The position numbers and the translations under genes were made by a program. Below are positions 1 to 8,752 of a stretch of 64,000 nt of DNA, piece by piece. The stretch is from Paludibacter jiangxiensis. GTDB taxonomy: Bacteria > Bacteroidota > Bacteroidia > Bacteroidales > Paludibacteraceae. The notes under the pieces were generated by a model. It was not told the origin of the DNA and searched no databases. It saw only the letters and a list, made by a program, of their open reading frames with translations. Where the stretch lies: positions 23,045-87,044 of the forward strand of contig CAMDGD010000003.1 of the NCBI GenBank assembly GCA_945897785.1, in the 5' to 3' direction. Within the stretch, counting starts at the first letter, position 1. The number at the start of each line of letters is the position of its first letter.

Positions 1-121
1 TATCAAAGCGGCTGGAAGACACGATCCGTGTGTGCTACCAAGAGCTGTTCCAATTGTTGAAGCAATGGCTGCAATCTCTTTGTATGACATGTACCTGTTG
101 AGCAAAACAAACGAAAAATAA
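1..121 (+). CDS. aroC: Chorismate synthase, C-terminal fragment
   Basis: Only the last 39 codons are in the window, read from base 2 to the TAA ending at 121. The tail contains [20 protein letters not shown], the conserved C-terminal signature of chorismate synthase, which makes chorismate from EPSP in the shikimate pathway. The next gene, kdsA, starts 13 bp after the stop and is probably co-transcribed. The identification rests on this one motif, which is highly conserved in the family. Confidence 0.85.
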   Translation, partial: IKAAGRHDPCVLPRAVPIVEAMAAISLYDMYLLSKTNEK

Positions 122-134
122 TACAGCAACAAAG

Positions 135-944
135 ATGATTCCTAAACTAAAACATACCGATGCGGAAAATTTTTTATTGTTAGCCGGACCTTGTGTAATA
201 GAGAGCGAAGCAATGGCTTTCGAAATTGCAGAAAAACTAGTTGAAATTAGCAATAAATACAAAATTCCCTTTGTTTTTAAAGGTTCTTACCGCAAGGCAA
301 ACCGTTCTCGATTAGATTCATTTACTGGAATAGGCGATGAAAAAGCACTTTCGATACTTCAGGCTATTGGAAACCGATTTGATATTCCGGTAGTAACTGA
401 TATTCACACCGAACATGAAGCAGCTTTGGCTGCTGAGTTTGTAGATATCTTACAAATACCAGCGTTTCTTTGCCGACAAACAGAATTATTGCTTGCCGCA
501 GCCAAAACCGGAAAAGTGGTAAATATCAAAAAAGGACAGTTTCTATCTGCCGAATCCATGCAATTTGCTGTACAAAAAGTATTGGATGGCGGAAACAAGA
601 ATATCTTACTTACCGAAAGAGGCAATAGCTTTGGGTATCAAGATTTAATTGTCGATTTTAGAGGAATTCCTGTCATGCAAAAAATTGGCTATCCGGTCAT
701 TCTAGACATCACCCACTCCTTACAGCAACCCAATCAAACAAGCGGTGTAACAGGAGGATTGCCTGAGCTTATTGAAACTATTGCGCGCGCCGGTATAGCT
801 TGCGGTGTTGACGGCATATTTATGGAAACTCATCCGGAACCAAGCAAAGCAAAATCAGACGGAGCCAACATGTTAGCCCTACGAGATGCAGAAAAATTAC
901 TCCAAAAGCTAGTTAGCATAAAGCAATGCATTAACACCTTATAA
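135..944 (+). CDS. kdsA: 3-deoxy-8-phosphooctulonate synthase (KDO-8-P synthase)
   Basis: 269 aa, the normal length for the family. It condenses arabinose-5-phosphate with PEP to make KDO-8-phosphate for lipid A core synthesis in the cytoplasm. Visible family motifs are AGPCVIES (17-24), KGSYRKANRSR (49-59), the TERGNSFGYQD block near 160, DITHSLQQ near 191, and the HPEPSKAKSD block near 233. Cys20 in AGPCVIES is the metal ligand of the metal-dependent (class II) KDO-8-P synthases; the metal-independent class has Asn there. It follows aroC by 13 bp and ends in a hairpin terminator. Confidence 0.95.
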   Translation: MIPKLKHTDAENFLLLAGPCVIESEAMAFEIAEKLVEISNKYKIPFVFKGSYRKANRSRLDSFTGIGDEKALSILQAIGNRFDIPVVTDIHTEHEAALAAEFVDILQIPAFLCRQTELLLAAAKTGKVVNIKKGQFLSAESMQFAVQKVLDGGNKNILLTERGNSFGYQDLIVDFRGIPVMQKIGYPVILDITHSLQQPNQTSGVTGGLPELIETIARAGIACGVDGIFMETHPEPSKAKSDGANMLALRDAEKLLQKLVSIKQCINTL

Positions 945-968
945 CCTCGATTAATTCGGGGTTTTTTT
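945..968 (+). terminator. Intrinsic terminator after kdsA
   Basis: A 6-bp stem (945-950 with 956-961, one G-U pair) and a 5-nt loop are followed by seven T. It begins directly after the kdsA stop codon. Confidence 0.75.
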
Positions 969-1392
969 ATGTAAATTAAACAATAATTCCCGTAGTGCAC
1001 TTGGGACTATAAATAGAAAAAGAAAAAAATAGTATTAAGAAGCACAAACCCCTCCATTGGTTGCGGATAGAACAATTGTTAAGGTTATTTACCATATACT
1101 TTACAGGTAATGAAATAATATAAGCTTCTTTGAACAGTCGTATCATATATAACATATACAATAGTTAATATATGCAAACAACCTTTAATGTCATTTAGCA
1201 GTAACTGCCTTTTGTTCAGCAAAATGAAACCAAACGAACAAAAACATATAAAAAATATATTTAACAACATATTTAGCTTAAAAACTCCGTTTAAAACGAC
1301 GATATATCAATTAAAATTTTAACTTTGCATGTGTTAAAAAAACTTTAATACTTAGTTGTACAAAATAAATTCATTAACCAACTGATTATCGT
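969..1392. other. Gene-less AT-rich stretch before the SprB-repeat gene
   Basis: About 420 bp with no convincing gene. Two short minus-strand reading frames here (976-1161 and 1085-1270) overlap each other and show no protein-like composition. The only feature I can support is a -7 promoter box at 1320-1327 near the right end. Confidence 0.6.
1320..1327 (+). promoter_or_regulatory. Bacteroidota-type -7 box for the SprB-repeat gene
   Basis: TAACTTTG matches the TAnnTTTG consensus exactly and lies 65 bp before the start codon. No TTG is found at the expected -33 position. Confidence 0.5.
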
Positions 1393-3261
1393 ATGAGAAA
1401 TCTATCAAACTTGTTTTTCAAACTCTATCTATTGATAGCAGTTTTAGGAGCATGGACAAACGCATCGGCTCAAATCATTGAAGCCAGAAGCATCAGCTGT
1501 CCGGGTGCTAACGACGGACAATTAAATGTTCATTCTGTTTGGGGAACTCCCCCCTACACTTATGCATGGACATTAAACGGAAACCCTATAGTAGCTGATA
1601 GCATTATCAAAGGAGCTAATCCGGGTGATTATGAAGTTACTGTAACAGATGCCACTTTAGTTGATACCGTCTGGACCTACACTCTACTAGACGCTATTCC
1701 AATCAGCATTAATCCAATAACCATAGCAAACACCACATGGCCTGCTTACGACGGAACATTAGATGTTGGTGCAACAGGTGGTAGCAATACATATATTTAC
1801 ACTGTTATTGACAGTACTTTTAGAAGAACTGTAAACGCAACAGGCCCTATTTACAACACACTTGCTCCCGGTAATTATCAAATCACCGTTGAAGACTCAC
1901 ACGGATGCATTGCAAAAGCATCGGCAATAATAACCGATAACAGCGAAAGCCTGTTAAGTTCCATTACCCCAACGACTATAACTTGTTACAAAATACCTGT
2001 AAGCTGTGCAGTAGTTCCTTCTGAACAAGATATTTTCCCTGTGACTGCCGAATTTGATGATAGTGTTATAGACCAAGCCATCTATTATGTTATAGATTCC
2101 AATTTAGTATCCGGAACACCATACGCATTTAATTATATTGATTCAATTCGCTATTGGAAAATTGCTGTTACAAATAATGTTGACACCTTTTTATATCTTA
2201 ACACTACCCCTATAATTACACTTGGTGACGCATCGGGTGTATATACGCAACATTCCTTTGTTAAAACGGTTTTTTTTGTTGATTCTGTAAGTGTACTACA
2301 AACACTACCGGACACTAGCTACTATAAAAACCGCTTTATTGGGCTTAATAGAATTCTATTAGCTTCTCCCTCTCTTACACCGGTACCTTTATTAGAAGAT
2401 GGTTTTCATTATGCAGAATACTGGAGCACAGACGGAAAAGGGAAACGAGCCAGTTGGGATATTGTAGCCCCTCCAAACCCTGTTTCTATTAACTTCACAC
2501 AAACAGACATTACTTGCTATTTAGGTACTAACGGAGCCATAACCGCAAATGCGCAAGGGAGTTGGCACAACTATTTTACACCCTATGCCTCTATTAGCAT
2601 TTCCGGTCCGGGTGGTTTTATTACAGCTTTAAACAACAACAATGTTAGTTTAGCTAACTTAACTGCCGGCACCTACAGCATTACGGCCACAGACATTCAA
2701 GGATGTAGTAGAACACAAACGGTTGTATTAGAACAGCCCGACGAACCGCTCCGTATTGTGTGGGCAGATGTAATTAATGCACGCTGTCCGTACAGTTTAG
2801 ATGGAGCAGCAAATATCCACAGAATAGATGGATCTGTTGGAGCCGTTAGTTATGCTTGGTCAAACGGAGACACTAGTCCAAACCTAACCGACATTACTCC
2901 GGGCACTTACATACTAACTGTTACCGATGCTAACGGATGTACCGGTCAAGATTCGATAAAAGTAGAAGGAGAAAGAAGAAACTGTTTTTATAATATTGTA
3001 ACACCAAACGGCGATGGCTTCAACGATTATTTCGATTTATCCGATTTCTGTGTAGGCGTACAAATGAAAGCAGTAATATTTAACGAAGCCGGTAATAAAG
3101 TAATTGAGTTGAATGAAAATAACCCGCGATGGGATGGATACGACCCAGCCTTACCGCCAACCGGAACATCATCTACTTACACCTGTTTTGTTGCTTTGTT
3201 TGAAAACGGTGTAAAAACGGTCGAATTTGCCGAAAGCTTTTCGGTAGTTCATCAACAATAA
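1393..3261 (+). CDS. Secreted SprB-repeat protein with gliding-motility-type C-terminal domain
   Basis: 622 aa. An N-terminal signal peptide (about residues 1-26, ending ASAQ) precedes several SprB-like repeats marked by ITC(Y/P)xGxxDG-type starts and PGxYxxTVTDxxGC ends (about 30-90, 105-180, 370-450, 455-525). The last 90 or so residues form a gliding-motility-associated C-terminal domain, recognised by VTPNGDGFNDYF, the WDGYDP loop and the final Tyr/Phe-rich strand. In known systems this domain directs export through the type IX secretion system. The next two genes (PorP/SprF and PD40) are its usual companions. Middle residues 185-365 match no repeat I recognise. The protein is far smaller than flavobacterial SprB, so an adhesin or surface role is inferred rather than a gliding role. 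Confidence 0.85.
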   Translation: MRNLSNLFFKLYLLIAVLGAWTNASAQIIEARSISCPGANDGQLNVHSVWGTPPYTYAWTLNGNPIVADSIIKGANPGDYEVTVTDATLVDTVWTYTLLDAIPISINPITIANTTWPAYDGTLDVGATGGSNTYIYTVIDSTFRRTVNATGPIYNTLAPGNYQITVEDSHGCIAKASAIITDNSESLLSSITPTTITCYKIPVSCAVVPSEQDIFPVTAEFDDSVIDQAIYYVIDSNLVSGTPYAFNYIDSIRYWKIAVTNNVDTFLYLNTTPIITLGDASGVYTQHSFVKTVFFVDSVSVLQTLPDTSYYKNRFIGLNRILLASPSLTPVPLLEDGFHYAEYWSTDGKGKRASWDIVAPPNPVSINFTQTDITCYLGTNGAITANAQGSWHNYFTPYASISISGPGGFITALNNNNVSLANLTAGTYSITATDIQGCSRTQTVVLEQPDEPLRIVWADVINARCPYSLDGAANIHRIDGSVGAVSYAWSNGDTSPNLTDITPGTYILTVTDANGCTGQDSIKVEGERRNCFYNIVTPNGDGFNDYFDLSDFCVGVQMKAVIFNEAGNKVIELNENNPRWDGYDPALPPTGTSSTYTCFVALFENGVKTVEFAESFSVVHQQ

Positions 3262-3301
3262 AAATTAATTTGTAAAAAGTCAACCATCAAAATAAGCTGC
3301 A

Positions 3302-4213
3302 ATGAAAAAAACAAAATATATCCTGCTAAGTGTAAGCTTACTACTTATCTCTACGCAAAGCTACAGCCAACGAATATGGGGAAACCCTGTAGGTCAATAT
3401 GCCTATAACCCTGCCGGTGCTGCAATGAACGATTTAGGCGAATTAGTGAGTTGTTTTTATACAACCTACGAATCGGCAATTAACAGTCCGAAGGGATTAA
3501 TGCTAATGGGTTCTTCTACCTTCCCCACCGATAATATTGGGGCCGGTTTCCGATTAACATCGGAGTCGGGAGGAGTTATCAAAAACCTTATGGGTGAAGC
3601 AACATTTATGTATCGTGTAAACCTAAGCAGAGATACCAAACTTGCCTTCGGCTTATCTGCGGTGTTTAACCAAATAGGCTTAGATTATGATTTACTTACC
3701 CCTCAGCACAGCCAAGACCCTATCATTACTATAGGCGCTGAAACGGGTTCGTATGTAGATGCCAACTTTGGAATAAGCATTTACGAAGCCAATCATTTTT
3801 ATTTTGGAGTTGCTGGCTATAATTTAATCGGACAACAAACCAGTTGGCTTTTGCCTAACTTTACCAATAGAGCTTCGCGCTTAATTAGTGCCAGTGGTAT
3901 GTATTCGCTTAATCTTTTTCAAGGCGATGGTAAGCTAGAAACTACCGTAGTTGGTATGACTTTTATGCCTCAAGATGACTTTACATTTAGTTATGATGCC
4001 AGTACCCGCTTAATAATGAACAAAACATTTTGGGTTGGAGGCGGATACTCCAATAGTTTTGTCAAATTGTTACTAGGATTATATATTCAAAACCTAACGG
4101 TAGGGTACACAGGTGCTATTGGCATGGGAGATATTACAAGTTATACCTATGCTTTTCCAAAACACGAATTATTTTTAAGGATGGAATTAAACACTTCCAG
4201 CTCTTCTCGTTAA
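3302..4213 (+). CDS. PorP/SprF family type IX secretion outer-membrane protein
   Basis: 303 aa with a signal peptide ending at SYSQ (about residue 22). The start (QRIWGNPVGQYAYNPAGAAM) carries the NPA motif seen at the N-terminus of mature PorP/SprF proteins, and the remainder alternates like a beta-barrel (MGEATFMYRVNLSRDTKLAFGLSAVFN). Family members cooperate with cargo carrying gliding-type C-terminal domains in secretion or surface attachment. It lies 40 bp after the SprB-repeat gene and 21 bp before the PD40 gene, so one operon is likely. Which paralogue it is (SprF-like or PorP itself) cannot be decided; the adjacent cargo favours SprF-like. Confidence 0.85.
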   Translation: MKKTKYILLSVSLLLISTQSYSQRIWGNPVGQYAYNPAGAAMNDLGELVSCFYTTYESAINSPKGLMLMGSSTFPTDNIGAGFRLTSESGGVIKNLMGEATFMYRVNLSRDTKLAFGLSAVFNQIGLDYDLLTPQHSQDPIITIGAETGSYVDANFGISIYEANHFYFGVAGYNLIGQQTSWLLPNFTNRASRLISASGMYSLNLFQGDGKLETTVVGMTFMPQDDFTFSYDASTRLIMNKTFWVGGGYSNSFVKLLLGLYIQNLTVGYTGAIGMGDITSYTYAFPKHELFLRMELNTSSSSR

Positions 4214-4234
4214 GAAATTTGTAAGACCATTTGT

Positions 4235-5599
4235 ATGAATAAACTAAGCTATACAGTTTTGTTGTGTTTAAGCATCATGTTTTCCGGATTGAGTTATGCT
4301 CAAAAATTTAAAACAGAATTTAAACTGCGCGAAGTGGCTAAAGATACCGTTTGTGTAAATATGCAAACAATAAACAGCCCCTATGACGACTATTTGCCTT
4401 TTTTAATTGGCAAAAAAGACATGCTGTTTACATCCAACAGAAAAAACACGCAAGAAGGCCAAACCTTACAATACTCAGAAAAAGTATATTGGACGCGTGA
4501 AAAAAAGAAAAACGATTGGCAAAAACCAAAAAAGAATGGGTATTCATGGAATAGCGATAACAACACCGCTTTAATAGGTATTGGTGACGCCTTGTATTAT
4601 TTTTATCGTTCGTACTGGAAAGATAATGGAGAGATTTTTACTGCCGAACGCGACACCAAAGGGAAAGAACCTTGGCAAGCGTCCAATTTAAAAAAGATGA
4701 ATTACATCTGCACCAAGTACGATGAAAATTCAATTACTCCATCGAATGGGGATAGTGTATTTTTTGTTTCGAACCGCAATGGAAACTACGATATCTTTCT
4801 ACAAGTAGGTGAAGCAAAAGCTTCTCCGGTAGAAATACTTAACACCGAATACAACGAAAATGATGTGTTTTTCAGTTTTGCCAACCAAACGCTGTATTTT
4901 AGTTCAAACCGACCAGGAGGCATTGGTGGCTACGATATTTACAGAGCACCAATAATTGACAATACCTTCTCTGCACCAGAATTACTACGAGACACCATGA
5001 TAAACAGCAGTTCTGACGATAGAGATTTTAGATGGTATAATGATTCGTTGATGTATTTATCTTCTAATCGACTAATGGGACTCGGCGGATTTGACATCTA
5101 CAATATTCGTGTAAAAAGCCGAAATGTTTACGACACCATCATTACAGAAATTCCGATTATTGTTGACACTATTAAAGACCTAAAAGGCGAACTGTATGCA
5201 AAACTAAAAGAATTAGGTTTGTTCCCATTTAGAGGAGAAGTACAAGTAGGTGCATACAGATATATCCCCTCCTTAGATGACTTCTTAACAAAATTCCCTT
5301 GCATTAAAACGCAAAACATCCGTATGGATAAAATTATTGTGGATGATAGCATAACTGTACATAAGTATATAGTAGATACGCTTTATACGGATGTTGATAA
5401 GGCTGTAAACAAACAAATTGAAATTGAAGCCATGCGTTGCTTGCCCGACGAAGTTTTTTCTGATATGCCATTTATTGGTATGTTAGATAAAGACAAAAAC
5501 CGATATGCCATATTCTGGAAAAAAGATGAGTTCCACACCAAAAAAGTTTTTTATATCTTTAAAAACGGGAAACAAATTTGGAAAACCCGTCTATTCTAA
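4235..5599 (+). CDS. Exported PD40 (WD40-like beta-propeller) protein, PorE-like without OmpA domain
   Basis: 454 aa with a signal peptide ending SYAQ (about residue 23). Four or more PD40-type blades are visible from motifs such as LFTSNRK, FFVSNRNGNYDIF, LYFSSNRPGGIGGYDIYRA and YLSSNRLMGLGGFDIYN (about residues 60-290). PorE-type T9SS proteins combine such a propeller with a peptidoglycan-binding OmpA domain. Here the C-terminal 150 residues do not show the OmpA pattern and I do not recognise them. It ends the operon with the SprB-repeat and PorP/SprF genes. An envelope accessory role in type IX secretion is inferred from context. Confidence 0.7.
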   Translation: MNKLSYTVLLCLSIMFSGLSYAQKFKTEFKLREVAKDTVCVNMQTINSPYDDYLPFLIGKKDMLFTSNRKNTQEGQTLQYSEKVYWTREKKKNDWQKPKKNGYSWNSDNNTALIGIGDALYYFYRSYWKDNGEIFTAERDTKGKEPWQASNLKKMNYICTKYDENSITPSNGDSVFFVSNRNGNYDIFLQVGEAKASPVEILNTEYNENDVFFSFANQTLYFSSNRPGGIGGYDIYRAPIIDNTFSAPELLRDTMINSSSDDRDFRWYNDSLMYLSSNRLMGLGGFDIYNIRVKSRNVYDTIITEIPIIVDTIKDLKGELYAKLKELGLFPFRGEVQVGAYRYIPSLDDFLTKFPCIKTQNIRMDKIIVDDSITVHKYIVDTLYTDVDKAVNKQIEIEAMRCLPDEVFSDMPFIGMLDKDKNRYAIFWKKDEFHTKKVFYIFKNGKQIWKTRLF

Positions 5600-5616
5600 A
5601 ATAAAACTTAATATAT

Positions 5617-5655
5617 AAAAAGCGCACAAAGGAAGAATCCCTTGTGCGCTTTTTA
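5617..5655 (+). terminator. Intrinsic terminator after the PD40 gene
   Basis: AGCGCACAA (5621-5629) pairs perfectly with TTGTGCGCT (5642-5650). The stem is flanked by A and T runs, so it reads as a terminator for the T9SS module. Confidence 0.85.
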
Positions 5656-5708
5656 GTTTATAAGACCTTAATTATTGAAAAGAATAGTCAAGAAAAACGA
5701 TATTTTGT

Positions 5709-5716
5709 TACTTTTG
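5709..5716 (+). promoter_or_regulatory. -7 box for the HAD phosphatase gene
   Basis: TACTTTTG is an exact TAnnTTTG match 28 bp before the start codon, just after the upstream terminator. Confidence 0.5.
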
Positions 5717-5744
5717 CAAGCAAACTCATAAAACAACCAAAAAC

Positions 5745-6356
5745 ATGAAAATATTTTTGTTCGATTTTGACGGTGTTATTATAGACACCCTTCCTATTGC
5801 GGTAGAAGTGTACAATCAACAGATGCAAGCACATGGCATTCAATATCAATTTACCCCACAAAGCTTTGCCGAACTATTCTTAAACAATTTTCATAAAGGA
5901 TTATCAGCCGCTATACCCGACGAGACTATTCGAGAAAAAATACTCAAAGAAAAAAATGCCGAATACGAAAGAAGAAAGGACGATTTTAGAATCTTTGACG
6001 GCATAAAAGACACTTTAGACCAATTGGCTAAAGGCGGAAAAATGATTATTATCTCGTCTAACGGAACACAATTTATTAATGCTTTATTAAATAGTAGAGG
6101 GATAAATTATTTTGACGAAGTACTAGGCGGTGATATAGAGAAAAGCAAGGTAAAGAAAATTAACTGGCAAAAAGAGAAGTACCCAGATGCCGATATTTAT
6201 TATATTGGCGACACAACAGGCGATGTAAAAGAAAGTATAGAAACCCAAGTGAAAGCCGTAGCGGTTAGCTGGGGATTTCATAGCCGAAAAGAGCTTGAAA
6301 AAGAAACCCCCGATTATATATTCGATACGCCAAGTGAGCTATTACAACTGCTTTAA
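5745..6356 (+). CDS. HAD-superfamily phosphatase (phosphoglycolate phosphatase-like)
   Basis: 203 aa. All four HAD motifs are present: DFDGVIIDT (residues 7-15, nucleophile Asp7, acid/base Asp9), the IISSNGT block near 102, the Lys of SKVKK near 131, and YIGDTTGDVKE near 149. An alpha-helical cap lies between motifs I and II, as in the beta-phosphoglucomutase/phosphoglycolate phosphatase group. The substrate cannot be told from sequence. The gene has its own promoter, and its 3' end overlaps the convergent nadD gene by 15 bp. Confidence 0.8.
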   Translation: MKIFLFDFDGVIIDTLPIAVEVYNQQMQAHGIQYQFTPQSFAELFLNNFHKGLSAAIPDETIREKILKEKNAEYERRKDDFRIFDGIKDTLDQLAKGGKMIIISSNGTQFINALLNSRGINYFDEVLGGDIEKSKVKKINWQKEKYPDADIYYIGDTTGDVKESIETQVKAVAVSWGFHSRKELEKETPDYIFDTPSELLQLL

Positions 6357-6905
6357 CAAGGCTTTATATACGAAAGGATGCAACCAAGTAGAAGCATCCT
6401 TTTTTTGTGCTATTAATTCGCGAATTTCTGTAGATGAAATTGGGAACAATGGAGCTTCAATTACCTTTACCTGAGGATATTGTTCGTGTAATAGCGCTAC
6501 ATTAAAACCAGTACGGGGATATACTATTATTGCAAAATTAGCCAACAACTGCTCGTAAGCTTTCCATAAATGAAAAACGGCTAAATTATCAGCACCAATA
6601 AGCAAAGTAAATTCCTTATTAGGATACAGTGCGTGTAACTTTTCAAGTGTCTGATGCGTGTAATTTGGCGTGGGCATCGAAAACTCCACATCACAAGCTT
6701 TAAACGAAGGATTATCAGCAATGGCAAAGTTTACCAATTGTAAACGAAAAGCATCGTCCAGCAAATCGGCTTGTTTTTTTAGTGGATTATGCGGACTAAC
6801 AACAAACCAGACTTCATCCAAGCCGGCATGAGTCAACAAATAATTTGCTAAAGCCGTATGCCCAAGATGTATGGGATTGAAAGAACCGAATAATAGACCT
6901 ATCAT
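6342..6905 (-). CDS. nadD: Nicotinate-nucleotide adenylyltransferase
   Basis: 187 aa. It adenylates nicotinate mononucleotide to deamido-NAD in NAD synthesis. The nucleotidyltransferase signature GSFNPIHLGH (7-16) and the C-terminal ISSTEIR motif are diagnostic, and LLIGADNLAVFHLWK is the family's substrate-binding block. It overlaps the convergent HAD gene by 15 bp and follows gmk with a 6-bp gap, so gmk-nadD is likely an operon read leftward. Confidence 0.93.
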   Translation of the reverse strand: MIGLLFGSFNPIHLGHTALANYLLTHAGLDEVWFVVSPHNPLKKQADLLDDAFRLQLVNFAIADNPSFKACDVEFSMPTPNYTHQTLEKLHALYPNKEFTLLIGADNLAVFHLWKAYEQLLANFAIIVYPRTGFNVALLHEQYPQVKVIEAPLFPISSTEIRELIAQKKDASTWLHPFVYKALLKQL

Positions 6906-6911
6906 TGTTAG

Positions 6912-7475
6912 TTACAATTTCAAATACGCTTTTATTACTTGTAATGTTTGGGCTTGAGCTTTCTCTAAATCATCATTTACAATAATGGCATCAAACTTTG
7001 GTGCAAAGCTCATCTCCCATGCTGCTTTAGCTACTCGTTCTTCAATAACCTCTGCCGTATCAGTTTGTCGTATTTCAAGGCGCTCTCTCAAAGCATCTAC
7101 ACTTGGTGGCTGAATAAAAATTGACAACGCATTTTCGCCAAACTGCTGTTTTACATTAACACCTCCAACCACATCTAAATCGGCTATAGCTACACTGCCC
7201 TTTTGAGCAATTCGTTCTACTTCACTTTTTAGTGTGCCGTAATACCTATCTTTATACACTTCTTCGTACTCCAAAAATTCATCATTGGCAATCTTGGCAC
7301 GAAACTCATCCGGACTTAAAAAATAATACGCTACCCCATCCTTTTCATTCCCTCTAGGAGGCCTACTGGTAGCCGAAATAGAAAATTCTAACCCCAAATG
7401 CTGCGTAAGCAGATAGTTAATTATGGTACTTTTACCAGCACCCGATGGAGCAGAAAAAATGATTAATCTTGACAT
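6912..7475 (-). CDS. gmk: Guanylate kinase
   Basis: 187 aa from the ATG at 7475. An upstream in-frame start at 7517 would add a 14-residue extension (LLLVYIEYLIV) not expected in the family, so the shorter form is chosen. It phosphorylates GMP to GDP. The P-loop SAPSGAGKST is at residues 8-17, followed by the family's TSRPPRGNEKDGVAYYFLS GMP-binding block and the EYEEVYKDRYYGT motif. It is followed 6 bp later by nadD. Confidence 0.93.
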   Translation of the reverse strand: MSRLIIFSAPSGAGKSTIINYLLTQHLGLEFSISATSRPPRGNEKDGVAYYFLSPDEFRAKIANDEFLEYEEVYKDRYYGTLKSEVERIAQKGSVAIADLDVVGGVNVKQQFGENALSIFIQPPSVDALRERLEIRQTDTAEVIEERVAKAAWEMSFAPKFDAIIVNDDLEKAQAQTLQVIKAYLKL

Positions 7476-7559
7476 ATATAAAACGATTAAATATTCGATA
7501 TAAACAAGCAACAGCAATAAACCCTAAAGCTAAAAAATACAGGTCTACTAATTAAAACA

Positions 7560-7660
7560 CAATGCTTATCTTTTGTCTTTGTTCTTGGCTCTAAGAAAAC
7601 CACAGATTACACAGATTTTCACAGATTAAAATGCAATGCTTATCTTTTGTCTTTGTTCTT
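7560..7660. repeat. Intergenic direct repeat flanking a CACAGATT triplet
   Basis: A 27-bp sequence at 7560-7586 recurs without mismatch at 7634-7660. Between the copies are three tandem CACAGATT units (7601-7628, period about 10 bp). Related CAAAGACAAAAGA-type sequence also occurs at 12206-12243 (the 3' end of cca) and near 28160-28190. No gene is present. It looks like a member of a dispersed intergenic repeat family. Confidence 0.7.
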
Positions 7661-7674
7661 TTATCTTGACTTTA

Positions 7675-8550
7675 TCAAAGCACATTCAACACCTGTTCTT
7701 TTATTTGCTCCAGTTCGTCTTTCATCAACACCACCAATTTTTGCATTTCGCTATGGTTTGATTTTGAGCCTAGTGTATTTATTTCGCGACCAATTTCTTG
7801 TGCAATGAACCCAAGCTTTTTCCCCACAGCACCCTCTTCATCCATCGTTTGTAAGAAATACGACAAATGATTGGCTAAACGCACTTTCTCCTCATTTACA
7901 TCCAGTTTTTCTATGTAAAAAATCAATTCTTGTTCAAAACGGTTTTTGTCATAATCAACTTTTTCACCCAACGCCAGCAAATTGTCACGCAATCGCGATT
8001 TCACTTTTTCTATCCGTTCCGATTCGTATGTTTCTATTTTAAACGCAAATTGTTGAATACTGGCAATTTTCTCTTTAAAAACTAATGCCAAGGAATTTCC
8101 CTCTTGAATCCGAAATGCATTAAACTGATCGATAGCCGCATCGATAATCTTTTTCACCTCTTCCCATTCATCTTCGTCCACTTCTTGCATCTCTGCCTTT
8201 AAAGCGTCAGGCATACGCAATAACACGGAGAACCAATCGGCCGGCACAGGCACACCCATGCTATCTGCCAAATCGGAAATTTGCTTGTAATACCCCTCAA
8301 CAACAGATTGATTGATTAGGGTAACACTTTCTTTTCCTGAATTATCAATATACAAAGCAAAATCGATTTTTCCTCGTCCCAATTGTTGGGCTAAAACATT
8401 TCGAATTTCTATATCTTTTTCGCGGTATAAGCTACAAATACGGGTAGATAAATCTAGTTGTTTACTGTTTAGCGATTTTATTTCAACGGTAATTTTTTTA
8501 TTGGAGATTTCGGCAGAGGCTTTACCAAAGCCAGTCATTGATTGAACCAT
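7675..8550 (-). CDS. yicC: YicC-family endoribonuclease
   Basis: 291 aa, the usual length. The N-terminus MVQSMTGFGKA and the EIKSLNSKQLD stretch (about 25-35) are hallmarks of the YicC family. So is the C-terminal half with KLGFIAQEIGREINTLGSKSN and the terminal EQIKEQVLNVL. E. coli YicC is reported to act as an endoribonuclease; whether this protein cleaves RNA is an extension from the family. It is divergent from tsaB, with a -7 box about 60 bp upstream. Confidence 0.9.
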   Translation of the reverse strand: MVQSMTGFGKASAEISNKKITVEIKSLNSKQLDLSTRICSLYREKDIEIRNVLAQQLGRGKIDFALYIDNSGKESVTLINQSVVEGYYKQISDLADSMGVPVPADWFSVLLRMPDALKAEMQEVDEDEWEEVKKIIDAAIDQFNAFRIQEGNSLALVFKEKIASIQQFAFKIETYESERIEKVKSRLRDNLLALGEKVDYDKNRFEQELIFYIEKLDVNEEKVRLANHLSYFLQTMDEEGAVGKKLGFIAQEIGREINTLGSKSNHSEMQKLVVLMKDELEQIKEQVLNVL

Positions 8551-8610
8551 ACTATTATTTACAATTAAACTAGTTACAATTTACGATTAAAAAAAATCGC
8601 ATTAACACTG

Positions 8611-8618
8611 CAAATTTA
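8611..8618 (-). promoter_or_regulatory. -7 box for yicC
   Basis: Reading leftward, the sequence is TAAATTTG, an exact TAnnTTTG match about 60 bp before the yicC start. Confidence 0.5.
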
Positions 8619-8652
8619 CATTTTTTTATTCGTAAGCTTGGTTTAAATATAG

Positions 8653-8660
8653 TACTTTTG
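8653..8660 (+). promoter_or_regulatory. -7 box for tsaB
   Basis: TACTTTTG matches TAnnTTTG and would give a leader of about 90 nt. The leader contains TTAGACG (8673-8679) and its complement CGTCTAA (8730-8736), so a large hairpin is possible. Confidence 0.5.
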
Positions 8661-8752
8661 TAAACTATGAGTTTAGACGGCTTAGCTTACATTATACCCT
8701 TTTATATATTTAACTTGCAAATTACAACTCGTCTAATCGTAAATACCCTTTC

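Noticed and set aside
976..1270. Two overlapping minus-strand reading frames in the spacer before the SprB-repeat gene.
   Set aside because: Both are short, mutually overlapping, rich in Tyr/Ile/Cys as expected of random AT-rich DNA, and lack a promoter or family motif.
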